Source: Paenarthrobacter aurescens
GTDB taxonomy: Bacteria; Actinomycetota; Actinomycetes; Actinomycetales; Micrococcaceae
Assembly: GCF_025421775.1 (NCBI RefSeq)
Contig: NZ_JAOEFX010000009.1
Location: forward strand, 174,136-238,135
Direction: 5' to 3'
Length of the DNA: 64,000 bases
Shown here: positions 32,147 through 41,078 of the stretch, piece by piece
Layout: every line of letters begins with the position of its first letter
How positions within the stretch are numbered: the first letter of the stretch is position 1
Program-made: the position numbers and the translations under genes
The notes under the pieces: model-generated
What the model saw: only the letters and a program-made list of their open reading frames with translations
What the model was told of the DNA's origin: nothing
Databases searched by the model: none

Positions 32147-33136
32147 TCAGACCAACGCCGTTGCGTTGGCAGGTGACCCCGTAGCACCGACGACATTGAG
32201 CGGTTTGATACTGACCAGGGCGTCCCAGTTTCCGGTTGTGCGCATGTACCTGCTGAGTGGCCCCAGCTTCCAGAGTTCTCCCAGTGGCATGCCGAGTTTG
32301 GCGAGCAGCTGTTGGTGCATCATGCCGTGATCGTTAGGTGCGGTGTGGTTGAAGGGGCTGTTCGAAACGGCAGGGAGGCATTCGAAGGCAAAATTATCTG
32401 CCGCGACGAGGGCGAGCTGCTGGTCCCACGCCCAGGCCACGAATTCCCGGGACTGCGCAATACCGGTGGCACGGCGACTCTCCCGCATCCTTTGTTTGTT
32501 TTCACCTGACAAGCCCAGGAACCATTCACACCAGCCCGTGTGGAGCATGAGGATGTCGCCGGGCCGGATGCTGACGGGCTGGTCTTCCAACGCTGACTGA
32601 ATCAGTTCGAAGGGCAGGGGTTCGCCGTTGAAATGGTCAATCGGAGCGCCTTTTGCTGTTCTGAATCCGTCAAGGTCCACCAGCACGCCGCGGCCAACGA
32701 TGGGCTTTTCGGCCCATTCCTGCACTCCAAGTTCCGGGGTTCCTTCCCGTATGTGGTCATCAGGTATGCCGTCGTAGAATCCGACGTCGTCTGCTCTACG
32801 GTGCCTGAGCCCGTCGATCTGAGTTGAACCTTGCAGGTAGTAACCGTCCAGGTAGTCGTCCCGGTGGGCCGGGTGTGATGAATAGATCGTGTGGCGGGGT
32901 GCACTGCGCTTGAGGGACATTCCTGGGTCAAAGGCGTCAGCGGCGTAGTCGAGACCAAAAACGGTTCCAGTCCGGATGCAGTCACGTGCCTGCAGGACGG
33001 CTTGTGGTCCAATGAACGACGGCGTCCCGCGGGTCTTTTCGGGGAACAGCCCCCAGGAAGTAGCAGCCAGGTTCCCGTCCCGGCGAAGCAGTTCGGCGAA
33101 GGTTGGGTACTTTCCTGCAGTGAAAGGTTGGCTCAT
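32147..33136 (-). CDS. Metal-dependent cyclase-family hydrolase
   Basis: A 329-residue protein of the kynurenine-formamidase/cyclase superfamily. The usual HxGTHxD metal motif appears as QGSTQIDGLRH, the variant seen in the larger fungal-like branch. The C-terminal half includes DILMLHTGWCEWFL and HGMMHQQLLAKLGMPLGELW. Members hydrolyse amide, lactone or ring substrates; the substrate here is unknown. It is the last gene of the eight-gene operon and overlaps the small membrane gene by four bases. Confidence 0.8.
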   Translation of the reverse strand: MSQPFTAGKYPTFAELLRRDGNLAATSWGLFPEKTRGTPSFIGPQAVLQARDCIRTGTVFGLDYAADAFDPGMSLKRSAPRHTIYSSHPAHRDDYLDGYYLQGSTQIDGLRHRRADDVGFYDGIPDDHIREGTPELGVQEWAEKPIVGRGVLVDLDGFRTAKGAPIDHFNGEPLPFELIQSALEDQPVSIRPGDILMLHTGWCEWFLGLSGENKQRMRESRRATGIAQSREFVAWAWDQQLALVAADNFAFECLPAVSNSPFNHTAPNDHGMMHQQLLAKLGMPLGELWKLGPLSRYMRTTGNWDALVSIKPLNVVGATGSPANATALV

Positions 33137-33378
33137 CGGGTTTTGGCCTCCTGTGGCTGGCTTTGATCCTGATGACGTCCGTAGCTAAGCAGGAATCCGG
33201 TGATCGCGCAGATAGAGGCGGAGATGCACATCGGATCCTTCAGGGAATTGTTGAAGAACGCCAGCCACTCGCCTTGACCCACTACGAGGGCCATGGCTTG
33301 GCCTGTCACAAACACCACCCCGCCCAGAAGCAACGCGGCAAGTGTGAGGACAAAAATGGTTTGGATGGCCTTTTTCAC
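33133..33378 (-). CDS. Small two-helix membrane protein, possible permease partner
   Basis: An 81-residue protein with two membrane helices and a hydrophilic, basic C-terminus. It starts with GTG after an AAGGAAG site and lies 12 bases after the DctM-like permease, while overlapping the cyclase start. It is much smaller than a normal TRAP DctQ subunit (four helices), but its position suggests an accessory subunit. I do not recognise the family. Confidence 0.65.
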   Translation of the reverse strand: MKKAIQTIFVLTLAALLLGGVVFVTGQAMALVVGQGEWLAFFNNSLKDPMCISASICAITGFLLSYGRHQDQSQPQEAKTR

Positions 33379-33390
33379 AGGGGAGCTTCC

Positions 33391-34728
33391 TTAGATTGGC
33401 AGGATGCCGAGGATAATCAGGACGCCGATGCCCAACAATGGCAGAGCGTAATGGGTGAATAGTCGGGCGAACGTCGTGATGGGGTTGACGTCCGCGATGC
33501 CGCAGGCAACATATAGTGGCGCGCCTCCGGGTGGAACAGCGGCTTCGCACGAAGAGAACACAAGGACCGCGACGGCGGCACTGGTCGCCGGGACGCCGGC
33601 AGCTACCAGCGTGGCAACGCCAACGGTCCCGACGGCGGCCATGGTGGCTGTCGCGGACAGCGGCGCGGAGACGGCGATGACGATCAAGCCAATAAGAATG
33701 GCGAGCAACCACAAGGGCAGGTTCATCTGGTTGAGCAGGGCGGTCATCTGCTGCGGCAAGCCTGTCGCGGCGAGGGCGTTGGCACCGGCAAAGGCGAACA
33801 CCACCGTGATTCCGACGACGCCGAACCGGGGGGCGGAGTTCTCCAGGAGCTTCCACCAGTCCCGGCCACCACGCGGGAGGCGCTTCCAGCCGAGTAAGGC
33901 GCCGGTGATGATGAGGACCACCGGTATCCAGACAATAACGCTGACTGCCTTGGTGATGTCACCGCCAATCCAGTCGGACAACGCCGTGGCGATGGCCCCG
34001 GAGGTGATGATCAACGGAATCGCCACCACGACGAAGAGCAGCAGGGTGGCCCAACCCTGGCCGAAGGCCGTTTTCACTGTCAGCCTGTGTGCTGCATCCA
34101 GGGGAGCCATCCCACTTTTGCGGATGAGCAGCCACGTGACGATCAGCCGGTGCAGGAAACACCACAGCCCACCGAACAGCAACGGCAAGACAAGATCGTT
34201 GATGTTCAGCAAAGGTCCAACAGTGGCTGACCCCACCAGGACAAACATGGAGGCGCTGAAGGGAAACGTGATGCCCATCCCGGCGTTTCCGGCCACCAGT
34301 GTGGCGGCTGAGGGCTTGTCCAGCTTGGACTTCTCCATCCACGGAATGGTTACGGAACCAACGGTGGCGGCGATGGCCGCCTGGTTGTGGACCACTCCTC
34401 CGAGACCGGCGGATGCCACGGTGGAGACCCATGCGGGTCCACCTTTGACCCCGCCGATCAGAGAGTTCAGCAGGTCAATGAGGCGGTCCAGCACACCGGC
34501 TTTGTCCAGAAGATACCCCATGAAGACGAAGGCCATAGTGGCGTACACGATCTCGTCGGTTACCGCCGAATAGAGCGCTGTCCAACCGATCTCAAGGGCC
34601 GCGGCTCCGGTGAACGGGAGCACCACCAGGAAGCCGATGATCATTGCTTCGCCGACGCTGCGTTTGATGAGGGTTGTCCACAGCAGGATGACCGCCAAGT
34701 AGGCGCCGAGGGCCCAAATGCCGATCAT
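33391..34728 (-). CDS. TRAP/DctM-like permease
   Basis: A 445-residue, roughly twelve-helix permease. It shows DctM-type features: inverted-repeat topology, GGVVHNQAAIAATVGSVTIP in the first half and CEAAVPPGGAPLYVACGIADVNP in the second. The operon has no DctP binding protein or normal DctQ subunit, so it may work alone with the small protein downstream, or be only distantly related. It has an AGGAG site at good spacing. It is probably an organic-acid carrier or exporter. Confidence 0.75.
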   Translation of the reverse strand: MIGIWALGAYLAVILLWTTLIKRSVGEAMIIGFLVVLPFTGAAALEIGWTALYSAVTDEIVYATMAFVFMGYLLDKAGVLDRLIDLLNSLIGGVKGGPAWVSTVASAGLGGVVHNQAAIAATVGSVTIPWMEKSKLDKPSAATLVAGNAGMGITFPFSASMFVLVGSATVGPLLNINDLVLPLLFGGLWCFLHRLIVTWLLIRKSGMAPLDAAHRLTVKTAFGQGWATLLLFVVVAIPLIITSGAIATALSDWIGGDITKAVSVIVWIPVVLIITGALLGWKRLPRGGRDWWKLLENSAPRFGVVGITVVFAFAGANALAATGLPQQMTALLNQMNLPLWLLAILIGLIVIAVSAPLSATATMAAVGTVGVATLVAAGVPATSAAVAVLVFSSCEAAVPPGGAPLYVACGIADVNPITTFARLFTHYALPLLGIGVLIILGILPI

Positions 34729-34804
34729 GATGCTGCTCCTGGTGGAAGGTGTGCTGGGGAGTGGTTCACCGGTGGTCTTGTCCTGATTCTTCCCGATGCC
34801 CGCT

Positions 34805-35596
34805 TCAGCGCAAGGCTGATGCGGTCTCCGCGGGTTCGGATGCCATGCGGGTGAGGGCAGCGGCCGAGGCTGTGGTCATCTCTGCAGGAACCTGCAGATC
34901 GGATGACAAGTAGTCGGCAGTGTCCTGCATTTCCTTGGAGCGACGCTGGGCGTGTTTTGCCGTGCCGGTGAGGAAACGGTCTATCACCGCTTGCCCGTCG
35001 CCAGCCAACTGCCGGGCAATTTGGTTGCGGATCCACTCTTCAAGACCGGCAGCTTTTCCTGCGGTGACTGCTTCAACCACCACGGAGGCAAGGCCTTTCA
35101 TCAGGACGCTTCGGAGCAGCTTGTGGGACATGGCTGCGCCCGGCTCTCCCTCGGCGATTTCGACGTCGGCACCCAACGGACGGAGCAGGGCCGCCACTGC
35201 GGCGGATCCGGGTCCGCTGACCATTAGCGGGGTTTTGGCGCCTTGGGTGGGGACGGGACCAAGGATGGCTACGTCGGCGAAGAGGGCTTTACTGGGGACC
35301 CGTCCGAGTTCCTGCATGACGTGGGGCGACGACGACGTAAAGTCCGCATAGCAGCTACCTGCCGGCAATACAGGCAGGCATTCCTGGGCCACGGCCCGGG
35401 CGGCTGCAGCACCCGTAAGGACCAGCACGATATCCGCTTTGGCGCAGGCTTCCGCTGCAGTTGCTGCCCGCGTAACTCCGGCGGGGGTCTCGGGTGCGAC
35501 GGGGTCGAATCCGGTGACCTCATACCCTGCGGTAACAAGGGCGGATGCGTAAGTGGCTCCGGCCTCACCGAGGCCGATGACGGTGCACGCTGTCAT
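34805..35596 (-). CDS. NAD(P)-dependent dehydrogenase of the 6-phosphogluconate/beta-hydroxyacid family
   Basis: A 263-residue protein with a Rossmann motif GLGEAGATYASALVTAGYEVTGFD at the N-terminus and a DUF1932-like C-terminal helical domain. It is related to 3-hydroxyisobutyrate-type dehydrogenases but lacks a clear substrate signature. It is downstream of the RraA-like gene by 15 bases, on the same strand, so it likely oxidises or reduces an intermediate of the same unknown pathway. Confidence 0.8.
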   Translation of the reverse strand: MTACTVIGLGEAGATYASALVTAGYEVTGFDPVAPETPAGVTRAATAAEACAKADIVLVLTGAAAARAVAQECLPVLPAGSCYADFTSSSPHVMQELGRVPSKALFADVAILGPVPTQGAKTPLMVSGPGSAAVAALLRPLGADVEIAEGEPGAAMSHKLLRSVLMKGLASVVVEAVTAGKAAGLEEWIRNQIARQLAGDGQAVIDRFLTGTAKHAQRRSKEMQDTADYLSSDLQVPAEMTTASAAALTRMASEPAETASALR

Positions 35597-35611
35597 GATC
35601 TTTGTCTTTTC

Positions 35612-36244
35612 CTATTTGGCGCGGTCCGCGATGATCGCGGTCCTGCGGGTGGTCTCGTCTGCGAAAACGGCCTCGGCTGCTTCAGCAACGCTGGCTGCTT
35701 GTTCCCGTGGGATGATCACGATTCCATCGGAGTCACCGATGATGATGTCGCCGGGCAATACGGGAACTCCGCCGAAGGAGATGGGCGTCCCCAGCCGGGA
35801 CGGGCCGTTCTTATAGGGCCCTGCGGGCGTGGTGGCCCGGGCAAAGACCGGCATACCGATCTCACCCAGGGTTTCGGCATCCCGGGCGGCTCCGTCCAGC
35901 GCGAACCCTGCGATGCCCAGGTTGATGGCGCGTTCTCCGATGAGTTCACCGAGCAGGGCGCGGGTTTCGTCGCCACCACCAGCGACGACGATGACGTCGC
36001 CTGGGCGGGCCAGCTGCAAGGCGCGGTGGATGCCTTGGTTGTCCCCGGGGCGGGTCCAGACGGTATATGCCGGCCCCGCGATGCGGGCGCCGGGCCAGAT
36101 GGCCTGAATGGACGAGTCCGCCACGCCAAGGCGATCCATGGCATCACCGATGTTTGCGGCGGGCAGTTTAGCGAGGCGTTCGAGCACGTCCTGCTCAGGG
36201 CGCGGGAAGTCGGCGCCGCTGTCTTCAAGGACTGGAGTTGTCAT
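35612..36244 (-). CDS. RraA-like aldolase/decarboxylase
   Basis: A 210-residue protein of the RraA/HMG-aldolase family. It shows NIGDAMDRLG near the start, the VAGGGDETRALLGE loop and the GFALDGAARDAE active-site segment with the Arg-Asp pair that binds substrate and metal. Family members cleave 4-hydroxy-4-methyl-2-oxoglutarate or decarboxylate oxaloacetate. With TctCBA nearby it may cleave a C6-C7 hydroxy-oxo-dicarboxylate. It lies 47 bases after tctC. Confidence 0.85.
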   Translation of the reverse strand: MTTPVLEDSGADFPRPEQDVLERLAKLPAANIGDAMDRLGVADSSIQAIWPGARIAGPAYTVWTRPGDNQGIHRALQLARPGDVIVVAGGGDETRALLGELIGERAINLGIAGFALDGAARDAETLGEIGMPVFARATTPAGPYKNGPSRLGTPISFGGVPVLPGDIIIGDSDGIVIIPREQAASVAEAAEAVFADETTRRTAIIADRAK

Positions 36245-36291
36245 GATGGGTGTCTTCCGTGAGTGGTGGCGGGGTCGGGGAGCGGCTTGGT

Positions 36292-37293
36292 TTAGTCGGT
36301 TTTCTGAACCAGGGGGAGGACCTTCTTGAAGTCCTCTTCCTGGCTTGCCCAGAATTCCTGGTATTCCTTGCCGGACAGGTAGCTGGTCTGGAGTCCGAGG
36401 TCTTCCATCTTCTTGACCACGGTGGGATCCTCGATCGCTTTTTGGAAGGCGGCCTCCAGCTTGGTGGCTACGGCGTCCGGCAGTCCGGCGGGGGCGGAGT
36501 AGCCGCGGACGGTACCGGCTTCGATGTCGTAACCGGATTCCTTGAAGGTGGGAACGTCCGGAAGGGAGGGAGCGCGTTCGGCCGTCATGACGCCTAGTAC
36601 CCGTGCTTTACCCTGCTTGGAAAGGTCGGTGACATCGCTGACATTGGCCACCAGAATGTCCACGTGCTTGCCGAGGAATGCCGTGGTTGCCTGCGCGGCG
36701 CCTTCGGAGAAGTGGACGGGAGCGAACTCGGCGCCGGTGGTTTCCTGCAACTGCGCCATGGCGAAGTGCTCTCCTGTTTGCAGGCCGGTGGTGCTCGCGG
36801 TCATGGACTTCGGGTCAGCCTTGGCGGCATCCAGGAGGTCCTTCAGGGTCTTATAGGGGCTGTCCGGCTGCACGGCAATCACAGTGGGATCGATGACCTG
36901 GCGTCCCAGGGGCTGGAAACTTTCGCGCGTGTATTTCGCGCCGCGCGCCGGGTCCAGGGGCGAGACGACCACGGACGGGGAGCCTGTGGCGCCGATGGTG
37001 TAGCCATCGGCCTTGGCGCTGGTCAGCTGGGTGTAGCCGATCTGCCCACCCGCGCCGGGCTTGTTGATGACTTCAACGTTGGTGCCGAGTTCTTTCTCAA
37101 GAATTGGCTGGACCAAGCGGGCGGCTGTGTCTACGGCCCCGCCGGAGGAGAAGGAGACGATCAGCTCGATCGACTTGCCTTTCCTGGGGAAATCGTCCCC
37201 GGCGTTGTTCGCGGCGCCTGCGTTGGCGCCACAGCCGGTGAGTCCGATGAGGGCGGCGGCAGCGAAGGCCGCCGCGATGCGTGTGCGGGTCAT
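36292..37293 (-). CDS. Tripartite tricarboxylate transporter substrate-binding protein (TctC/Bug)
   Basis: A 333-residue Bug-family lipoprotein. The signal peptide ends in lipobox LTGC (about residue 18-21), followed by the mature fold with the IELIVSFSSGGAVDTAARL and NKPGAGGQIGYTQL motifs typical of TctC. It binds a carboxylate outside the cell and hands it to TctA/TctB. It sits 37 bp after tctA. Confidence 0.92.
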   Translation of the reverse strand: MTRTRIAAAFAAAALIGLTGCGANAGAANNAGDDFPRKGKSIELIVSFSSGGAVDTAARLVQPILEKELGTNVEVINKPGAGGQIGYTQLTSAKADGYTIGATGSPSVVVSPLDPARGAKYTRESFQPLGRQVIDPTVIAVQPDSPYKTLKDLLDAAKADPKSMTASTTGLQTGEHFAMAQLQETTGAEFAPVHFSEGAAQATTAFLGKHVDILVANVSDVTDLSKQGKARVLGVMTAERAPSLPDVPTFKESGYDIEAGTVRGYSAPAGLPDAVATKLEAAFQKAIEDPTVVKKMEDLGLQTSYLSGKEYQEFWASQEEDFKKVLPLVQKTD

Positions 37294-37330
37294 GGTTCTT
37301 CTCCTTTGAAGGGGGTGCAGCAGGGGGTAT

Positions 37331-38833
37331 TTACGTTTCGGGATCTTCGTTGAGGGCTTTGGGCTTACGGAGTTTGAGGAGCGGGCTCAGGATGATGAGG
37401 ACGCCGACGCCGATCAGGACCATCGAGATGGGGCGGTTGACGAAGATGCCGAAGTCTCCCTGGGAGATTTCCAAGGACTCGCGAAGTGATCGTTCCATCA
37501 GCGGTCCCAGCACAAGTGTGAGGACCATGGGAGCCAGCGGAATATCGAGGTGTCGCAAGGCCAGGCCCAGGAGGCCGAAGCCGATCATCACGAAAACATC
37601 GAAGACGTTGAAGTTGATGGTGTAGGCGCCGATGACCATGAAGAGCAGGATCAAGGCGGTGAGGATTGAGGCCGGGACTCGAAGTATTGAGGTCCACAGA
37701 CCAACCAATGGGACGTTCAACAGGAGCAGCAGCAGGTTGCCAATGAAGAGGCTTGCGATGATTGCCCAGGCAATTTCCGAGTGCTCCGTGAACAGGGTCG
37801 GCCCCGGAGTGAGGCCTTGCTGAAGGAAGGCGCCCATCAGTACGGCGATGGTTGGCGAGGCTGGGATGCCCAGGGTGAACAAGGGGATCAGTGCAGCGTT
37901 GGCGTGGGCGTTATTGGCGGTTTCCGGGCCTGCGACTCCTTCGATCGCTCCCTTGCCCAGCTCGTTGCGGTGCTTGGAGAACTTCTTTTCGGCACCGTAG
38001 GCCAAGAGGGAGGAGACTGATCCGGTCATGCCGGGGATGAGGCCAAGGCCAAACCCGATGCCCGTTCCGCGTGCCATGGACGGTGCGCTTCGGCGCCATT
38101 CCGTTCCGGTGGGGAGCAGGGAGCGCAGGCCCGGTGCATGCACGGCAGCAGCCTTGGAGTCTTTGCGGTAGGACAGGATTTCGGAGAGGCCAAACACGCC
38201 CACGATCACGGCTACAAAGCTCACGCCGTCCAGCAAGTTGTCGGAGCCGAACGTGAAACGGGGTGCGCCGGCCACGGGGTCGATGCCCACCATGGAGATC
38301 AGCAAGCCAAGGGCGCCGGAGATGAGGGCCTTGACCATGGACTTGCCGGCCAAAGCCACCAGCAGCGAGATGCCAACCACCATGAGAGCGAAGAATTCCG
38401 GGGGACCCACCAGCAAACCCAGCTCGCCGAGGGGTTTGGCGGCGGCCACCAGGCCAAGGGTTGCGATGGTACCGCCAACAAAGGACCCGACGGCGGCGAT
38501 CGTGAGTGCCGCACCTGCCTTGCCGATCTTGGTCATGGCGTAGCCGTCGATGGTGGTGATGGCTGAGGCCGCCTCGCCCGGAGTGTTCAGCAGGACACTG
38601 GTGATGGTTCCGCCATACGCCGTGCCGTAGAAGATGGCGCACAGCATGATGATGGCGCCGGTGGCATCGAGGTTCATGGTGAGGGGGATGAGCAGGGCGA
38701 CGCCGGCCACGGGGCCGATGCCGGGAAGCACACCGATGATGGTGCCGAGCAGGCAGCCCAGGAAAGCGAAGATCAGGTTCTGCCAGGTCAACGCAGAAGC
38801 GAAGCCGTTGGCCAGTTCGTTGAGGGTATCCAC
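37331..38833 (-). CDS. Tripartite tricarboxylate transporter large membrane subunit TctA
   Basis: A 500-residue, roughly twelve-helix protein. The TctA family segments GVLPGIGPVAGVALLIPLTMNLD and GTAYGGTITSVLLNTPGEAAS near the N-terminus are clear, and the second half contains GIPASPTIAVLMGAFLQQGLTPGP. It starts with GTG two bases after the tctB stop. It is the transport channel subunit. Confidence 0.93.
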   Translation of the reverse strand: MDTLNELANGFASALTWQNLIFAFLGCLLGTIIGVLPGIGPVAGVALLIPLTMNLDATGAIIMLCAIFYGTAYGGTITSVLLNTPGEAASAITTIDGYAMTKIGKAGAALTIAAVGSFVGGTIATLGLVAAAKPLGELGLLVGPPEFFALMVVGISLLVALAGKSMVKALISGALGLLISMVGIDPVAGAPRFTFGSDNLLDGVSFVAVIVGVFGLSEILSYRKDSKAAAVHAPGLRSLLPTGTEWRRSAPSMARGTGIGFGLGLIPGMTGSVSSLLAYGAEKKFSKHRNELGKGAIEGVAGPETANNAHANAALIPLFTLGIPASPTIAVLMGAFLQQGLTPGPTLFTEHSEIAWAIIASLFIGNLLLLLLNVPLVGLWTSILRVPASILTALILLFMVIGAYTINFNVFDVFVMIGFGLLGLALRHLDIPLAPMVLTLVLGPLMERSLRESLEISQGDFGIFVNRPISMVLIGVGVLIILSPLLKLRKPKALNEDPET

Positions 38834-38835
38834 GG

Positions 38836-39336
38836 TTAGAGTCCGATCGAGTTCAGGACGGTAATTCCGGCGGTGGGCAGGGCCACGTTGAGGCCGTAGT
38901 TGAAGGCGTAGAAAGCGCCGACGCTTCCGGCCAGGGCGATGATCAGCGATGACACCCAGCCGCGGCGTCCACGGATTTTCAGGTGGTACATCAGAAAGAT
39001 GAACATGCTCAGCTGGAAACCGATCAAGTCCATGACCGCGGCAAGGAGCGCAAGGCTGACGACGACCGCGATCACCAGGCCGCGGTCCACGCCGCTTGCA
39101 GTTTCAGTTGGCTGGCGCAATTCCTGGACGAGCCAAATGGCGGACATGGCAACCAACAGCCCTCCCATCGCGAAGGGGAACATGCCTGGCCCTGGACCCG
39201 ATGAGGTCCAAAGGCCCAGGTCGATGGAGCTGATCAGCACGTAGACCCCGACGACGACGAACGCTCCGATCCCCGCCAGCACGGTAGGTGCAACGCGGGT
39301 GCGCTGGGGCTCGGTCATAACTGACTCCGTTGTCAT
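38836..39336 (-). CDS. Tripartite tricarboxylate transporter small membrane subunit TctB
   Basis: A 166-residue, four-helix protein with a GLWTSSGPGPGMFPFAMGGLL segment matching TctB. It is the first gene of the operon and is divergent from the IclR gene across 121 bp. Gene order tctB-tctA-tctC differs from the common tctC-tctB-tctA order. Confidence 0.88.
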   Translation of the reverse strand: MTTESVMTEPQRTRVAPTVLAGIGAFVVVGVYVLISSIDLGLWTSSGPGPGMFPFAMGGLLVAMSAIWLVQELRQPTETASGVDRGLVIAVVVSLALLAAVMDLIGFQLSMFIFLMYHLKIRGRRGWVSSLIIALAGSVGAFYAFNYGLNVALPTAGITVLNSIGL

Positions 39337-39366
39337 GGTTTCCTTCTTACGTTCCGTGGTATTTCA

Positions 39367-39385
39367 TTTCATAGAATGAAAGAAT
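39367..39385. promoter_or_regulatory. IclR operator candidate, tct side
   Basis: TTTCAT-AGA-ATGAAA (39367-39381) is a perfect inverted repeat followed by GAAT. The 16 bases CATAGAATGAAAGAAT recur at 39444-39459. Confidence 0.65.
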
Positions 39386-39443
39386 ATTGCGTCTGAAGAA
39401 ATAGTGACAGGAGCCACATGTGATGTCAAGCGCAAGGAACTTA

Positions 39444-39459
39444 CATAGAATGAAAGAAT
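39444..39459. promoter_or_regulatory. IclR operator candidate overlapping the iclR start codon
   Basis: CATAGAATGAAAGAAT, identical to 39370-39385, ends on the first two bases of the IclR ATG (39458). Binding here could block the regulator's own expression. Confidence 0.6.
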
Positions 39460-40258
39460 GACCGTCAGCTCAACGCACTCCGCCAGTTCCGCCGAGGATG
39501 GCCCCAAGGCGGCGAACATGCGCTCACTCTCGCGGGCCCTGGAAGTGTTTGCAGAGCTTCAGCGGGCCGAGCGGCCGCAGCGGTTGAGCGATCTTGCCAG
39601 GACGTGTGGCATGAGCCTGCCCACCACACTCAGGATCCTGCGCGTCCTCCAGGACTTCGGGATGGTCAGTCAGACGGACAAGACCTACCGTGTTGGCCCT
39701 GCCGTACTTCCCGCGGCCCGCAGCTTCCTGGAAAACGATCCGTTGGTCGTTGCGGCGCGGCCCATCCTGCAGCAAGTTGCCACTCAAACAGCCCGTACGG
39801 CGTCCCTCTACACCCGTCTTGGCTTCGAGCGCATCCTGGTGGCCCGTGTGGATGGTGATTCGCCCCTCAGGTACGACCTCCCCTTGGGTAAGCGGCTGCC
39901 CCTCACTGTCGGTGCCGCGGGAAAGATCCTGCTGGTGTCCGCCTCCCCGGAGGAACTGCAGCAGGTGGCGTTGGCGGCCGCTGCGTCCGGCCACGAAGCC
40001 CCGGAGTTCACTGCCGACGACTTGCGGGCACGGCTACCTCACCCCAGCGAAGATTTCGCTTATTCAGCCGACGAGCGCGCCACTGGCGTGCTCTCGGTTG
40101 CCGTAGCAGTACCCAACAGGACGGGCCGGCCCAGCGAATCCATCGCCCTGACGAGTCCCGTGGAAACAGCAACCGAAGCGGAGCTGAAAGCAAGCGTTCC
40201 GGAACTCAGACGTGCTGCCGGTCGCTTATCAGAGCTTCTGATGGGGTCTGTCTATTAG
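39458..40258 (+). CDS. IclR-family regulator of the 32-39 kb operon
   Basis: A 266-residue IclR protein. Winged helix at residues about 25-85 (RLSDLARTCGMSLPTTLRILRVLQDFGMV), effector domain at about 100-260 (including LGKRLPLTVGAAGKILL). It is divergent from tctB and, with the matching boxes, is the likely regulator of the transport/catabolic operon and of itself. No ribosome site precedes the ATG; the box covers that position. Confidence 0.9.
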   Translation: MTVSSTHSASSAEDGPKAANMRSLSRALEVFAELQRAERPQRLSDLARTCGMSLPTTLRILRVLQDFGMVSQTDKTYRVGPAVLPAARSFLENDPLVVAARPILQQVATQTARTASLYTRLGFERILVARVDGDSPLRYDLPLGKRLPLTVGAAGKILLVSASPEELQQVALAAAASGHEAPEFTADDLRARLPHPSEDFAYSADERATGVLSVAVAVPNRTGRPSESIALTSPVETATEAELKASVPELRRAAGRLSELLMGSVY

Positions 40259-40303
40259 ATCGGCGGCGCACTGCAGATTCCCTGGGCCTAATTCCGGCAA
40301 CAG

Positions 40304-40332
40304 GTGACGGGAGGCCGAACACTTCCTACGAT
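40304..40332 (+). promoter_or_regulatory. Promoter of the ANTAR gene, probably leaderless
   Basis: GTGACG (40304-40309), a 17-bp spacer and TACGAT (40327-40332) fit a sigma-A-type promoter. Transcription would start at about 40340, the A of the ATG. Confidence 0.55.
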
Positions 40333-40339
40333 TAGGCTC

Positions 40340-41077
40340 ATGGAACCCACTGGAAGTGCCGAACACATCCGAAGCCTGCACGAGCTGGTGGTCGGTAGCT
40401 CTGACATCCATGGAATCTTGAATGGTGTGACTGGCTTCGCCTCCGATGCCATGAGTAAAGCGGCCGGGGAAAACATTGAGTGCGCCCTCACGCTGCGTCG
40501 CCGCAAACGCACCTCCACCGTTGCGGGCAGCAGTGAGAGGGCGGTTCAGCTGGACAAGATTGAACAGGCCCTGGGACAGGGCCCCTGTCTGGAAGCCTTG
40601 GACGCCGGCCGCCCAGTGCTGCTGGCAGACGTTGCCACCGACACCAACTGGCCGGAGTACAGCAAGGCTTTGGCTGCTGAAGGCGTCCACAGTGCCTTGG
40701 GTGTACCTATGGACCTCGGCGAGACATCCCAGGCGGTTATCAACTTCTTCGCCCCAACAGCAGGGATTTTCACGCAAGCGGTGATCGATGAAGCTGCGGC
40801 GTTCACTGAGGTTACCGGCAGTACTCTGCGTTTGGCGATCCGGATCGAAACCGTGGAGCAACTCAACGCTGACCTGAAGACGGCGATGTCGTCCAGGACT
40901 GTCATCGACCTTGCCTGCGGCGTCATTATGGCCCAGAACCGTTGCAGCCAGGATGAAGCCTTCGAGTTTCTCACCAAGGCCTCAAGCCACAGAAACAAGA
41001 AGCTGCATGCCATTGCAGCGGACATCATCGCCCACTTGAGCGGCGGCGCCGGCAATCACTTGCGCTTCGAGGACTGA
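40340..41077 (+). CDS. GAF-ANTAR domain regulator
   Basis: A 245-residue protein. Residues about 15-165 form a GAF-type sensor (IEQALGQGPCLEAL, PVLLADVATD) and residues about 180-235 form an ANTAR RNA-binding domain with the alanine/aromatic pattern around ACGVIMAQNRCSQDEAFEFLTKASSHRNKKL. ANTAR proteins act as antiterminators on paired hairpins, common in Actinobacteria. The ATG at 40340 is chosen because a promoter ends eight bases before it and no ribosome site is seen. Confidence 0.88.
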   Translation: MEPTGSAEHIRSLHELVVGSSDIHGILNGVTGFASDAMSKAAGENIECALTLRRRKRTSTVAGSSERAVQLDKIEQALGQGPCLEALDAGRPVLLADVATDTNWPEYSKALAAEGVHSALGVPMDLGETSQAVINFFAPTAGIFTQAVIDEAAAFTEVTGSTLRLAIRIETVEQLNADLKTAMSSRTVIDLACGVIMAQNRCSQDEAFEFLTKASSHRNKKLHAIAADIIAHLSGGAGNHLRFED

Positions 41078-41078
41078 A

